Positions 1 through 11,980 of a DNA stretch of 64,000 nucleotides are shown here, piece after piece. Made by a program: the position numbers and the translations under genes. The DNA comes from Isoetes taiwanensis (taxonomy: Eukaryota > Streptophyta > Lycopodiopsida > Isoetales > Isoetaceae): NCBI GenBank assembly GCA_021234155.1, contig JAJEKV010000573.1, positions 1 through 64,000 on the forward strand, written 5' to 3'. The notes under the pieces were generated by a model, which was not told where the DNA came from, did not search any database, and saw nothing but the letters and a program-made list of their open reading frames with translations. The first letter of the stretch is position 1. Each line of letters starts with the position of its first letter.

Positions 1-2386
1 GCCATATTGGGGTCCAGCGAAGAAGGTATGGCCAACGGCAAACGACAGGGCAGGAAAGCCCCAACTCAACTAGTGGCATACAGTGCACCTGTTAACAAAC
101 GAAGGCATTAATTTTATTCTTCACGTCATATTTAGCCGAAGAACAGAAGGATTTTTCCACAATAAACAAAGTATTAAAGCAGCATTCCTGTTGCTTTCCA
201 GTTTGGCCCGATGTGACGGTGTCGATGATTGCGTTTGTTAAATTTTGGTTTACTTCATCCCATGGACATGATAATAACTTTTTCAACAAGTCTCATAATA
301 TTTTATTGTGGCCAACAATTTTCATTGATAAAAGGAAATTAATACTATCTAGTAAAAAGGGATAAGACCTTGCATAAAAATCATATAGTCCATTCTGATA
401 GGTTGCCCGGGAAAAATATCGCCAAGGAGCGCGGCGCTGACTGGCAGAAACAGGCCAGGGGCCTTTGCATTAACGTAAAGGTACCGGGTTGACCAATTCA
501 CGCCGCCACGTAACCTGTATCAGGCAAAACAACGGAATGCAAGTAAAAAAACAGAAAGAAGAGTAAAAGCGACAGAAGGTCGCGTAAAAAACAGAAATGA
601 GAGTAAAATTTTTGGGCTACTTTCTTAGGTTTGAAAAAAGCTGAATAATGGTCACACATCTATTGGATAAGAGGGTTGAAATGGGACAAACTGTCCTTAC
701 GTTTTATGATTTATGCGTAGTCTTACGTCCTATTTTACAACTACAAATTTGAACTTTTTCCCATCTACCATGCCCACACATCATCAAGGTGCTTCTCTTC
801 GTTATCGTTCGTTTCATCATTAGCAAATTTACAAATAAATGACCTCATAGCTATCTTTCTCAGTTCTGAGAAAATGATTAGAAAACTACCTATTCTTGTT
901 GCAAGCGTTTTGCAAATAAATTTTCTAGTAGCTAGCTCTCCCAGTCCTAACAAATCAATTAGGATACCTAGTCTTGTTGTAGGCAATTCACCAAATTGTT
1001 GCATGCTCATCAAGAGATATTGAATCTATCCTTCAGTATGGGGTTGATTGCACATGTATTCACATTTAACATTGTGCTATTTGCACAATATGAATGTTAT
1101 ACTATCTGCCCATCTACATTTATGTGAGACACATTCACCCTGATTCTACAAATAGCAGCTTTTCATCTATGTGATGTCTCACTTTTATATACATGTAGTG
1201 CACACTCAGCCTCTGTCTACAAATAGGACTTGTAGTCTATCCACTACTAGCCCCGAAATCTTTATACTCGGGGTGATGGAGTTTTAAGATCTCCATCATC
1301 AAACAGATGTTGGTTGTGCTTGAATCTATATGGGTTTAAGATCCTACCAAGAGATCATGTGTTGATTCGAAAGGGCAATGTATCTTTCTTCTTCTACTAC
1401 AAGAGATATAGTTTTTACTTGAGTTGCATCAAATATTTTAGATGATGATCCAAAGCAATAAAGATGTCTATTGTGTTACTTACTTTCTGACTCCTTCTAC
1501 ATCTAGGTTGTTCAAGAGTCCTTTATTGAGGGCCGATAGCGACTCTAGTGTTGCCAAACCAAGAATGCAATTTGCATGGTGTCACGCTTCTTCTAACCAG
1601 ATGTATAACACACCGCATATTAGAGAACAGGATTACGTTGGCAAATGATATTTACAAGTTTTTTGTTAGGAAAAAAGGTTTATTCAAGAATAGGAGTTTC
1701 TGCATTGAGATTTCATTTAAATATAAAAGAAAAGATGTAGCTAAAAATGAAAAGGGAGGCTTATTTTATTTTATTGCTTTATCTTTTTAAGAGCTTTTAT
1801 TTTTAAACCTAACAAACTTTTTAAGAACTTTTTTGATTTATTTTTTTAAGGCCTTATTATTTCGAAACCCACAAATGCAAAGGCAACTAGTAGTTTTTGT
1901 TAGACAAGTTTATAAGTCGACGTATTCGTGATGAGTCGGGCGGCCCGACTATCCTCAAAAGTGACTCTGCTACCACATAAATTGATTTTTACTCCGCTTT
2001 CCAAGTGTATGTATGCTTAATTTAGGGTCGCTTTTGGATTCATGTAGCACAGGAAAGATGTATATGAAGGAGAGTCTTAATTACTCAGAGTACTGTTTTA
2101 TGACTCAAGTAGAAAAGGCAAAGATCAAGTGAATCCATATATGCTAAAGAGATTGTTGTAGTGTTAATGCCTTTTAAAGTGAAGATATTGAAACTAAGAC
2201 AAGTAGGTTAGTAGTTTATTTTGGGCCCTCTTTCATTCCTTACTGTCAAGGCTTTTATTGGTCGTGGTTTCAGATTGGAAAAAGTTAGATGCAAGAATGG
2301 TAAAAGTTAGTTAGACTTTTATCTCCTTGTATTTTAACTACATTTACTTTTTATTTTTTTTAATGAAAAAAAAAGTGGAAAATTTT
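1..2386. other. Stretch with no supportable gene
   Basis: I see only short frames without recognisable motifs on either strand. The sequence is AT-rich, with A/T runs near 1790-1860 and 2340-2380. Nothing resembles a tRNA, an rRNA or a known element end until the inverted repeat that begins near 2387. Confidence 0.5.
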
Positions 2387-2457
2387 AAAATGCCCTTATA
2401 GTTTGGGAAACGCCCACTATTCTCAAAAAACTGCAAATTTGGTTCCTAATTTTTGCC
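2387..2457 (+). repeat. Left terminal inverted repeat of the MULE
   Basis: This 71-bp stretch matches the reverse complement of 5541-5618 with a few gaps. The outer 20 bases are identical, and both copies end inside in a TAATTTTTGCC block. The left copy lacks about 8 bases that the right copy carries after the outer block. Confidence 0.75.
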
Positions 2458-3904
2458 GAGAATATAAGATGCAGAGAACGCTAATTTTTTTTCAAGTAGA
2501 AGTAGTTTTCGGGCACAAAGACAGCCTATTACTTGTTCCGCTTTATATTACTATAAGGTCTACAATGTAGGCACACACTAAAAAATTACCGTCTCTATAC
2601 AAAGTGTACCATGAATGTAAAATGGCTCTGCCTCTTGCCTTCAAAAGGGTCAAAGTTTTTCCCGCGAAGTCCAGATTCTCTAACAAACTATAAAATGAGT
2701 GTTCCTTTTAGGACATGTGTGAATCTTGAGTTCCAAATTTCTATAAAGCAAATGGGGAAATAAACTGAAAACGTTTTCCTAACCTTGAATTACTCCCTTT
2801 TTCGAATTTTCCATCAAGAGCTTAAGGTGTAACAAAAAGGTTTTACTCATTCAAATAGCAGATAAATGATAAACAGAGATAGAGAAAATCACACCTCGTG
2901 AAGCATTTATAAGACCGGTAATAGCTTCCAGTATTTTCGTAGCCTTTGTAAAACATCGCCAGACTTGTAAAAGACAATTCATCATGCACTTTTGCCGGGC
3001 CGCAGATTCCCTAGGAATAAAGATCTAATTCAAGTTTGTATCAATAACCCGCTTTTGTGAATAAGTCCGCCATTCTCTATTGTTCTATAAAGTCCTATAT
3101 GCTTGTAAAAACACTAAAAAATGTGATATCCGGTCTAATGCACTCCAAATAAAGATTTTGCTTTTTATACAATTAAAGAGTCCCAATGTTCACCATGTCA
3201 GACACAAATCCTAAATATATTCCATATGTAACTAAATTTGATTGAGCAACTTATCAAATATTTCAAAATGCCCGCATACATATCAACAACTAGGGAGCAT
3301 TTATCTATAACAAGATCAATATGATATCCACAACAACAATAGATTGATGAATGAGGGTGTTGCTCTTCCAAATGGCGTAGTCATATAAAAAAAAAAATTG
3401 TGAGTGTACCATAAAAGATCAGTTAGTATTTTTAGGTAAGATAAAGCTAAAATGCAATTTTGCAAACACATCCTTTGTTTACAATTGTATAAGTCAAATA
3501 TCAGGAAAAGGTTTAATACCGGGTGCACGCTAGCAAACGCTATAGAGAGCAGAGTACATATTGTAGGTCTTTCAATTGCTAATACAAGCAAAACTTCTGC
3601 CTATAATTGTGGTAAAATACAATGTAAGATGAAGCCAATAATTAAGTGTACGTAAAAATAAGGATATACTCTTATTCAAAGAATTGAATTCCCGCAGCCT
3701 TTTTAAGTGCGATTATATCGTATACATATAATATCGTGGAGTATATCCAATGTATGCACTGTAAACGATTCTGTGACGGATCCGCTTCTTTGGCTCTTCC
3801 CTGGTATTATACGTTGCCGAGGTTTTCATATCCACTTCCTCCTCCCTAACACATCTTCAAAGGAAAATGGCCCCGCATAAGCATCACACCATGATATTAG
3901 AGGA

Positions 3905-5225
3905 ACTCAGGTGAGCAAAACTCTGTGGTTTCGCTTCAACCATAATATAGCTCCTATTGCATGAGCACAAGGAATCTCCGGCAGGTCAGCTAAGAACAAC
4001 AAGGCGCATGTCTGATTTTCAACTCCATCTATGCCCTGCAGATCACTTCAAATACAATGCCATTTGATGGCAAAATTCTATAAATGTCCACGACTAATCG
4101 CCAGATATGCTTCTCTCCTCGTGCACCAATCTCGTGAGAAGCATTTTGTCCTCGCATTATACCCATTCGCCTAGCTTCATTCCCATAGATGCTCGTCCAT
4201 CAATGCATGCCTAATATCTATAAGCATTGCAATGATGGGTTTTTTCTCTGCATCAAGTAGCTTTAATCTACCGATTCTCGCTTATGTTTTGATGAGATGG
4301 CCAAAACGTTGACCAGGAACGTGAGCAGAGCTCCATGTACTAGGTGGAGCAGCTTGCATTAACTAACTGCTGCATCATTATTAACTCTCAGATACAAACC
4401 TGCTCATCATATTCTTCCTGAATAAGAGCTGGCTCTTAGTCAGCCTCCCAAAAAAGTGTAGAAACTCTCTATTGTTGCATTTCTTTTTCAAGTTTGTTTA
4501 AGATGCCTCATATGCACAAGTATCAAATTGTTAGGAAAATGTAAGAAATAGTGCCTCCTGTAATCCCTATCTCATCCGACAGCCAAAATGTAAGATTAGG
4601 ATGTACTTCTAGGCAGCCTCCCTGTAATTGTACCAAAACTAAGTCCACCCTTCAGATTCTCGTTAATAATAACTCCAAATGCAATGTGATAGCACCTCCT
4701 CAGAGATCATCAATTTTGTAGCACAAATTATGATCAAGGTATTTACCTCACAAAAGTGCATCCAATCCCAAAACGGGTTCAAGAACTCGAAACCCGCTTA
4801 AACATGCACCATAAGCAACAAACACTTAGTGAAACGTCCATCACAATCTCTTCAAGTACCGCTTTAGCTTCCGCCGATTAGTTTCTTGGTACTTCCTCGG
4901 CTGCATGAAGCTTTCTATATGCTCTCTTTGTGGATTCCATTAATTCGCGCTCATTACATCTCTTTTGCCCCTGTAGTTTCGCTAATACTTTGTATGTAAT
5001 AGTTAACCAGCTTCTCTTCAAAATCATCTATTAGCTCGGCGGTTTATAATGTGGATGCTCCCTCAACTTTCTTTGATATTTCTCGCCAACCAGCCTTTTG
5101 TATTTCTTCCTTGTTGCCCAATTGCCGACACCACCACTTACAAGTATGTTCTCCTCTACATGTTTTTCACCACATCTCGTCCATAACCAATTAAAGAAGA
5201 ATATAAATGTCATGCACAATCTTCA
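3905..5225 (-). pseudogene. MuDR-type transposase relic
   Basis: Read on the minus strand, remnants of a Mutator transposase appear in the expected order but in shifting frames. Near 5150-5045 is an N-terminal KKYKRLVGEKYQRKLREHP-like part. At 4805-4740 is GFRVLEPVLGLDALL-stop-GKY, which corresponds to the first-aspartate region of the MULE catalytic core (family form: lGLDgthlkgky). Near 4690 is IAFGVIINENLK, matching the family's piAFgvvenE motif. Around 4070-3925 is a SNGIVFEV block, then a Cys-rich stretch ending IPCAHAIGAI, the CxH half of a SWIM zinc finger. Stops and frameshifts separate all of these, so no working protein is made. The gene sits between the element's inverted repeats, as expected for an autonomous ancestor. 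Confidence 0.7.
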
Positions 5226-5540
5226 TGTACATTTCTAACTCAGATGCGATTTATCAAACTTAATGACTTTAATTTCAATTGAAAATTGCAATAGTTTCTC
5301 GCCTCGAATCCATTTTTTACATCCCCATTGAATAATCAACCGCTTTTCTTTTATCAATTCCATGTTGTACAAAGGCAATTCATGCAAAGATTGAAGACAT
5401 TCGACAGCGGCAGTTCATGGCGGACTGCTGAAATCGGTGATCCTAGTACAAATTAACAGAAAGCGCGCCGACAAAGTTTTTGTCGGTGCTATCTTCCCGC
5501 TGAAAAAAATAGCCATTCTAATGCATATTGTATTCTAATG

Positions 5541-5618
5541 GGCAAAAATTAGGGCAATTTGCATTTTTGAGAATATTGGGGCATTTTCACAAATACTCCA
5601 AACTATAAGGGCATTTTT
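5541..5618 (-). repeat. Right terminal inverted repeat of the MULE
   Basis: Inverted partner of 2387-2457. Read on the minus strand it starts AAAAATGCCCTTATAGTTTGG, so it has one more A than the left copy, and it includes a GGGGCATTTT block between the outer and inner matches. Confidence 0.75.
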
Positions 5619-5619
5619 A

Positions 5620-7548
5620 CCTTTTCCCAAAAATCCAAAGAACCCTACCTCAATCCTTCTCCTTCTAAAATGTAAGATCCAAGTAAACAAATTCAAAACA
5701 AGCATGCTACTTTTTCCTCAAATTTCAAATTTTGTGGTAATCATTAAATTCCAAGAGGCCTCTTCTTGAGAGATGGCCTCTCTCGACATTTTTGTTTCAT
5801 CCATATATAAAAAGCAAGAAGGATAATTGTTTAATCAAAGCTTCCCATGTGCAGGCCTTTTGGAGCTGTTTAATCACAATGGATGGAAAAACGGATGGAA
5901 AAGGTATGGAAAATATGCACCAATTTCCGCCTTTCACACTTTATGATACACCAGGAAGTCTTAAGTATTTGTAGAGAATAAGGATCCATAAAGTAGTGAC
6001 TTTCCAATTTCGATTGCAGGTGCCAAAGAATTTGATGCCACCAAGAAAAATAATAAGGCTCCAAACATACCTTTGATGAGAATTTGTTGATCTAAAGTAC
6101 CAATATTGATCTTGGCAATGGAGATTGTATCCAAGAGATCCATTAAATCGACCTAGCCAAACTTTTATTCTCCAACCGATTATTCCAAATTACATGCATG
6201 GGCCATCATGACATATCTTGATATTGTCAAAATCATGCAAGTGCATCTCCAATGAAGGTATTGGAGCTACAATGCACAGCTACAAAGATGTAAACAAATC
6301 AACTTCCAAAGTGGCCTCATTCTTAATTATGACATGCTTATGTTTTACGAAGGCATAAATGTATTTTTGCATCATGACATAGCACATTGCAACAACAAAT
6401 TGTCGCAAGGAAAGCCTCAAAAGCAAAACTAGATCAAATGCTTAAAGAACAGAGTGTGGAGATGCTTCATGGAAGAGAATGAAAGAAAGAAGATCAAGTA
6501 ATTTGAAAGTCATTCCATCTGGCTTGAGAGAGCGAAATAAAGTATAAAGCCAATTTACATTGGTTCTAAAGGTGGTGGATCTAAGAGAAGAGTGGCAGCC
6601 AATGTATGACTTGATAGATCCTCATGTACAATGGCAAAATGAGCCAAAGGAGGCTATTTGGCCGAGCTTATTAAAGAAGATCAAGTACAAAGAAGATATT
6701 TTGAAGCTAATTACTCTTCCGTGCATTTCACAAGGCATTACTTAATGCTGTTCTCAAGTTTTTCAACATATAGAAACTCTCCTTCGCTTTTGTTTGTATA
6801 CGGCGTTTCGTTATTACAGGACCAAGTTAATGGAAAAGTCAGATTCCAACAATTTCTTGGTTTAATAAGTGAAAAAGGTTAGTGTTGATGACTCAATCGC
6901 TGTAGGATAGGTGTTGGAGTGAGTAGAAGAGCCTATTTTCAGTTATTATTCCAAATTAAGTCATGTATATGTCAAAGATGGGTGTGAAGAACGCTTTGCT
7001 ACCCAAATTATCCAAAGTTTGGCCATGTTGTTCATACGTAAACTTTCGTCGACAAGCTTTTAGAGATAATCCATATTGATGCATCTATCAAGTTAGGAAG
7101 ATCCGAAGAAAGTATGTACCGGCAAGAAACCACTGTATGCAAAGTTTTACATTAAACAACAATGGGCCTTTTGACGATGTTGAGAATGTGTCAGAAATAC
7201 ATAAAGTTTTATGATGTGACAACCTAAGAATGTAATAGTGCTCGGCCATTGTTTTAAAAACTAGATGAAATGGAAATGGTCAAAGGTAGAAATGATATGG
7301 AATACACAGTAAAGAACACAAATTCAGATTATTAGTTACCTCAAAGAATTCGATTTCCCTTTTTCAAACTTACTTCCCCGGGTCATCAGTTTGAATCTCT
7401 TCCCGAGATGATTTTACTTTCATCCCCTCGATACATACAAATCCATCCCATATATTGTAATTTGGCGGTTTTTAGATTTAGTCGCCGTCACGCATTGGCC
7501 CGCGAATCGCCCTCCGCATCCGCAGTTCTACAAAACGAACCCGCAGCG
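5620..7548. other. Stretch with no supportable gene
   Basis: The open frames here are 60-75 codons with no motif I know. A plus-strand patch at 6560-6745 (VDLREEWQPMYDL, then IDPHVQWQNEPKEA) reads like protein but runs into stops on both sides. I cannot assign it to a family. Confidence 0.4.
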
Positions 7549-7651
7549 ATGTCTTCTTTCGCTACTAATATACTTTCGCCAAACTCTTTCTCATCCATTA
7601 CCGAACCCAAGTTAGTGACTTGTGATGCTAAGAAAATTGCACTTCTCAGAG
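7549..7651 (+). CDS. Possible first exon with an organelle-targeting-like N-terminus
   Basis: An ATG at 7549 follows a locally GC-richer leader. It opens a frame of 34 codons (MSSFATNILSPNSFSSIT, then EPKLVTCDAKKIALLR) that reaches a good splice donor, AGAG|GTAATT, at 7652. The start is rich in Ser, Thr and Asn and poor in acidic residues, as in plastid or mitochondrial transit peptides. I could not place the following exons. Downstream at 7870-8130 there are scraps that could be coding (FKVSFKDAKKTGTLEGFLRD, then AGLLDKAQRAREASVICPQ), but they are interrupted by stops, so the locus may be a pseudogene. The product is unknown to me. The frame could also be chance. Confidence 0.3.
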
Positions 7652-10600
7652 GTAATTTCTACTTTACGCCTCTTGGTCGCATTGTTTTAAAATATTATCC
7701 TATCTCCCGGCACTGGCTTTTGATAGTTAGAAGGTAAATATTTGGCTTCAAAGTTTTTGTATGAAAGCGTAATTCGTAAGCTCCTGTTCCCTACATCTGT
7801 TCTTTCTTCCATGCCACTCAATGAGCTTCCTCATCCAACTATACATCCATGGTATGTATCTTTCCCGCTCATGATAACTCGCTCTTCAAGGTGTCTTTCA
7901 AAGATGCTAAGAAAACTGGCACCTTGGAAGGTTTCTTGCGCGATTCACTTCTTTAAAGAAAGGCAACCGCTTCTTCCACCACTTGCTAGCCTAGGGTATT
8001 TCCTCATCGCAAGATCTTGTATGTGAGTTACGTAATGCTTCTTCCGGCGGCTGGGCTGCTCGATAAGGCTCAGAGGGCAAGGGAGGCATCCGTGATCTGC
8101 CCTCAACATGATTCCAAGAAGTTATAACCTGCTTTGGTCAAGATGAATAGGGTAACTAAGGCCTTCAAGCAAGAGTTGCTGGGCCTTGGATAGATTCAAT
8201 TGAATCAATTCCAAGATTCGCAGAACCCTAGTTGCCGTTACTCCAAAGAGTCATGCGCAATGCTATTCCGTAAGAGAGCATGATCAAAGGGCTCGAGGTA
8301 TCATGAAGCGGCGTCACCGCCCTGGATTGGCATACCGGGCATCAAAGATTGGGTTTTCCATACCACAGTGTGTGGCGTAATCATCCGCTTCGATACCAAT
8401 TGATATGGAATACAATATTAAATTCAATCGGGATCTCTAATCCCTTTACCTAATGAGTTTATTTTGATGTGGTTGAAAAGATCAAATTTTGAGGTAACTA
8501 ATCTGGAATTTGTGTTCTTCAGGTATTCCATATCGAGAAGTAATGAGAGCTCTACTACTTTAATGAATAGAGCTTTAGTGATTCTTTCGAAAAGAAAATT
8601 TTCAAGACAAGACAATATATGGTGGATTTGAATTTTTCAGGTGACGGTAGGAGAGTTATAGTATCTTCAAGTGGGTATTTGCTGCATTAACCTTTACCTA
8701 GCTTGATCGGGTAAGACATGGGAATGGTGAGAAGCTAAATGTACCAGGTTATTGAGATTATGAGATTGAATGGCATCTAGCAAGCAGATTTTGAAGACCA
8801 TCAAAATGTATGTACCACATGAAGCATGGTGCAAATAAGACCATTCAATCATGTCCTTCTTGTGACTATACGTATACATGATAAGGACAAGCAACATTTC
8901 TAACCTAGCACGCTTCATAATGATCAAGATTCAAGACCATGTCATACATTATTTGATCCCATTTTGCCGCTTGACGGTAAAGGGTATATATGTATGTTGC
9001 ATGCCTTGTTAAGGATCATAGATAAGATGATTTACCTCAAAGATATTGTTTGTATGGCACAAGAAGCCAAAACATGTTAGAGATGCTAATGTGGAGAGGA
9101 TTGAAGTGGTATTATCCGAGATGGGCTCCATGGCAAAACTATAAAATTGTAGAAAGGATGAAATACAAAAACATGCCATCTAAACCCTCAATGGAAGGCG
9201 TGCAAAGGCGAAGATTCTTCCTAGTTTAAACCCAGCCAAGTGGTAAATGAGAATGCTATAAAGATCTTTTTGCAAGCGGAAGATGATCATACAGATAATC
9301 AAGAGCATATAACAAGAAAAAACCATTGCATGGAAAGAACCTGCTTCCTATGTTCAAGTTGATGACAAAGAAACTTTTTAATGACCAACACAAGGTGGAT
9401 TTTAAAACACCATAACAGCACTTTTACAAAAAGCATTTATAGGAGCATGGAGAGGGAGAGCTCACACACTATTCAGACATCTTATATGCACATGGTGGGA
9501 CCATGGTTTGGTAAAGAAAATGGAAGTCTAGGCATTTGAATACTCAAGGATGGAGAAATCCCATAAGCAAGCTAAGAATGCTTATTCTTGGTTTACATCT
9601 CATGGTGGTGGAAAGGTATGTCCAAATTCTTTTGGAAGAAATGGCAAAGTGAGTTCTACTAAGTTGATTGTTGCTAAGCTTGAGAAGAGATTGACATCTC
9701 CTCCACAAATGGCATTACCTTCAATATTGCGAGAAATGATGAAGAGAAAGAAACAAAAGAATGCTTGGCATCGATCTGGTGGAGTAGAAACAATAAGAAG
9801 ATGGAGGTCGTGAACGATGCGATTACAAAAGCACGCAAAAATAATCCTTTGAGATAATGCCGTTAGTATTCCTATTATGATTTATTGAATTTCCATATTA
9901 ACTATTAGAGTTCTTGTTGTTCAATTGCAGATTGCTTGAAGAGATCATTCATGGATGTAGTGAAGATTAATTCTGTCATAGAGTTAGTTGTTTGTATTCT
10001 AGGCATGTAGTTTTTGTAACTGTTTGTTTTTTAAGAGAAAGGTCATGTCATTTTCTTTCCCATGGCCATGTTGCGAACATTATTATTATTCAATATGCTT
10101 TGTTTGTTGGTACCTTTGCAATTTTGTTGCATATGATTTTGTGCAAGAGCGAGTCCTTATTGGCAAGTATATGTGAGTTATGATTATATATATTTCATAT
10201 ATATTGCAAACAAGACAATCTCACCTCGCACGAGTTTACGCTGAGCTGCTAATCGAATTGTCCCTCAAGGTATCACACTCCTAAATAAAGGCTAGAATGT
10301 GGACAGAAGAATATACTAGTAAGTGATTATCTGACTATGGATGATTCGATTAAGTTCTGAGAGCTTTGTTGCTTCAAAATGATCAGTTAAACTAGATATG
10401 TGTGATATTTGCATAATGGATCATTACAGTTTTGTGCCATAGGAATTACGGTCTGTAAAGCTCAAAGATCAGAGTTGGATAGAATGTCTCTTGTTGCATG
10501 CTTTATCCGATACTAAGCTATGCTTTTGTGCCATGCAAATAAGCAATTAGGTTGCATGCTTTCTTTCTTCCTTTAGGGTATATTGTGCACAACTTATAGC

Positions 10601-10764
10601 ATTTTCTTCTATTTTGAAGATGGGTATAATTTACTACGGTCACAACAAAACTTTTCAAATCGAATTGCACAACTTGTTCATTTCTTGCAAAGTATGAAGT
10701 TGCATGGCAAATTCCTTGGTCTAATCTCGCTGATGATACGGTATGTTTTTGATTTGCAGCTGTT
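7652..10764. other. Stretch with possible gene scraps only
   Basis: Apart from the broken coding-like scraps at 7870-8130, I recognise nothing. An 87-codon plus frame at 9550-9813 is Lys/Arg-rich and Ser-rich without a recognisable domain. The rest is AT-rich sequence without clear repeats or RNA genes. Confidence 0.35.
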
Positions 10765-11046
10765 CATATATAGCAACTTTCTAGCCCATACGGTTAGTTT
10801 TTCGCTACCTATCCAAATGGTAGTTAACTGTAATTTTGTTCCAAAATCCATTAAATGGTTTCCTTCCCAAAAAAAACGAAAAAAAAATCATATATAGCAA
10901 CTTTCTAGCCCATACGGTTGGTTTTTTGCTACCTATCCAGCTCGAGGACTAACTGTAATTCTTGCTCCCAAATACACAATGGTTTCCTTCCCCCCAAAAA
11001 AAAAAAAATCATATATAGCAACTTTCTAGCCCATACAGTTGGTTTT
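10765..11046 (+). repeat. Tandem repeat, about 122 bp, 2.3 copies
   Basis: Three copies start with CATATATAGCAACTTTCTAG at 10765, 10889 and 11010. Each full copy carries a CGGTT(A/G)GTTTTT(C/T)GCTACCTATCCA block and ends in a purine run (AAAAAAAACGAAAAAAAAA or CCCCCCAAAAAAAAAAAAA). The A-run at the end of each unit suggests it grew by slippage or by serial insertion of an A-tailed sequence. A second short duplication (GATGTTTTTTATTTCGTAATAT) follows at about 11088-11149. Confidence 0.85.
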
Positions 11047-11149
11047 GTCTTCGATGCCAATTACAATTATCGATAATAGGTACACGAAGATGTTTTTTTA
11101 TTTCGTAATATCTAAAGGTACACAAAGATGTTTTTTATTTCGTAATATG

Positions 11150-11980
11150 AAGCAATTGAGGTTGTTCCTTAATAGTTCTTCATCTAGGACTAGCAAGAGC
11201 ATCGAGAAGTTTGAGAGTGCGAAGCATGCGCAAATTAGATCATTCAAAACTACAAGTCTTTCCAATTTCTGTATGTAAAGTTCATTACAATTTTCATTTT
11301 TCCAATCTCTGATTTTGTTTGAATACAACTTTGATTGGGATAAGAAACTTCGTGAATAGTACATGAAGAGTCTAGCCATTTATATTCTTAACGCACAGTA
11401 TAAAGTGGAAGCAGCACATTAAATTTGAGGAAATTGTAGTTAAGACAGGAGTCGGTTAGGCATCAAGAATAATGTACTAGGTAATTGATGGGCAAATGCC
11501 CTGTAAAATCACGAGGTGCCTGAATTTGATCCACATTAATGGCTACTAGCTGGGATGCCTGAATTTCACCCACATTAACTTTTCGTAGTGCAAAAAACTA
11601 AAACTGGAAATGATAAAAGAACCGTCCTGCTTAAGATTGTGCAAAAAAAACACATTTTCTGTTTTCCTCTTTGATGTGAACGATAGGACGTGAACTAGGC
11701 TTCTCTTTCTTAGATTTTTTTGCTTTCAGCCCATGTCCCATGTCCTGATTGGTTACCTACTATTACTAAAAGACTTTCGCATACTTGTACATTGCCACTT
11801 TCACCCTTGGGTTGAAATTTATTCTCCAGCACAAATCTGTACAAATTCAATACAAAATAACTTACCTGTCTCCTTGGGGCAGATACACAACCAAAAAGGA
11901 GGGATAATATACAATTATATTATCAAGGTAGAACCACATTCAATGACGTTTCTTGAAATCCATGGACTAATTTGAAGGTT
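11150..11980. other. No gene seen; 3' flank of the mS23-like gene
   Basis: Short frames on both strands near 11150-11380 overlap each other and have no recognisable motif. The part next to 11980 lies just downstream of the minus-strand gene and may hold its 3' untranslated region. I see no decisive polyadenylation signal. Confidence 0.4.

Larger units (their letters stand above)
2387..5618 (-). mobile_element. Mutator-like (MULE) DNA transposon, degenerate
   Basis: Two related sequences in inverted orientation bound this 3.2-kb segment. Each begins with AAAATGCCCTTATAGTTTGG and continues with a shared CTATTCTCAAAAA block and a TAATTTTTGCC block. Between them, on the minus strand, lie decayed remnants of a MuDR-type transposase, including the SWIM zinc-finger end. 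Terminal inverted repeats plus this transposase match the known layout of Mutator-like elements. I could not find a convincing 9-bp target-site duplication: the flanks differ (GTGGAAAATT on the left, CCTTTTCCC on the right). The exact ends are therefore uncertain by several bases. The element looks old and unable to move itself. Confidence 0.72.
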
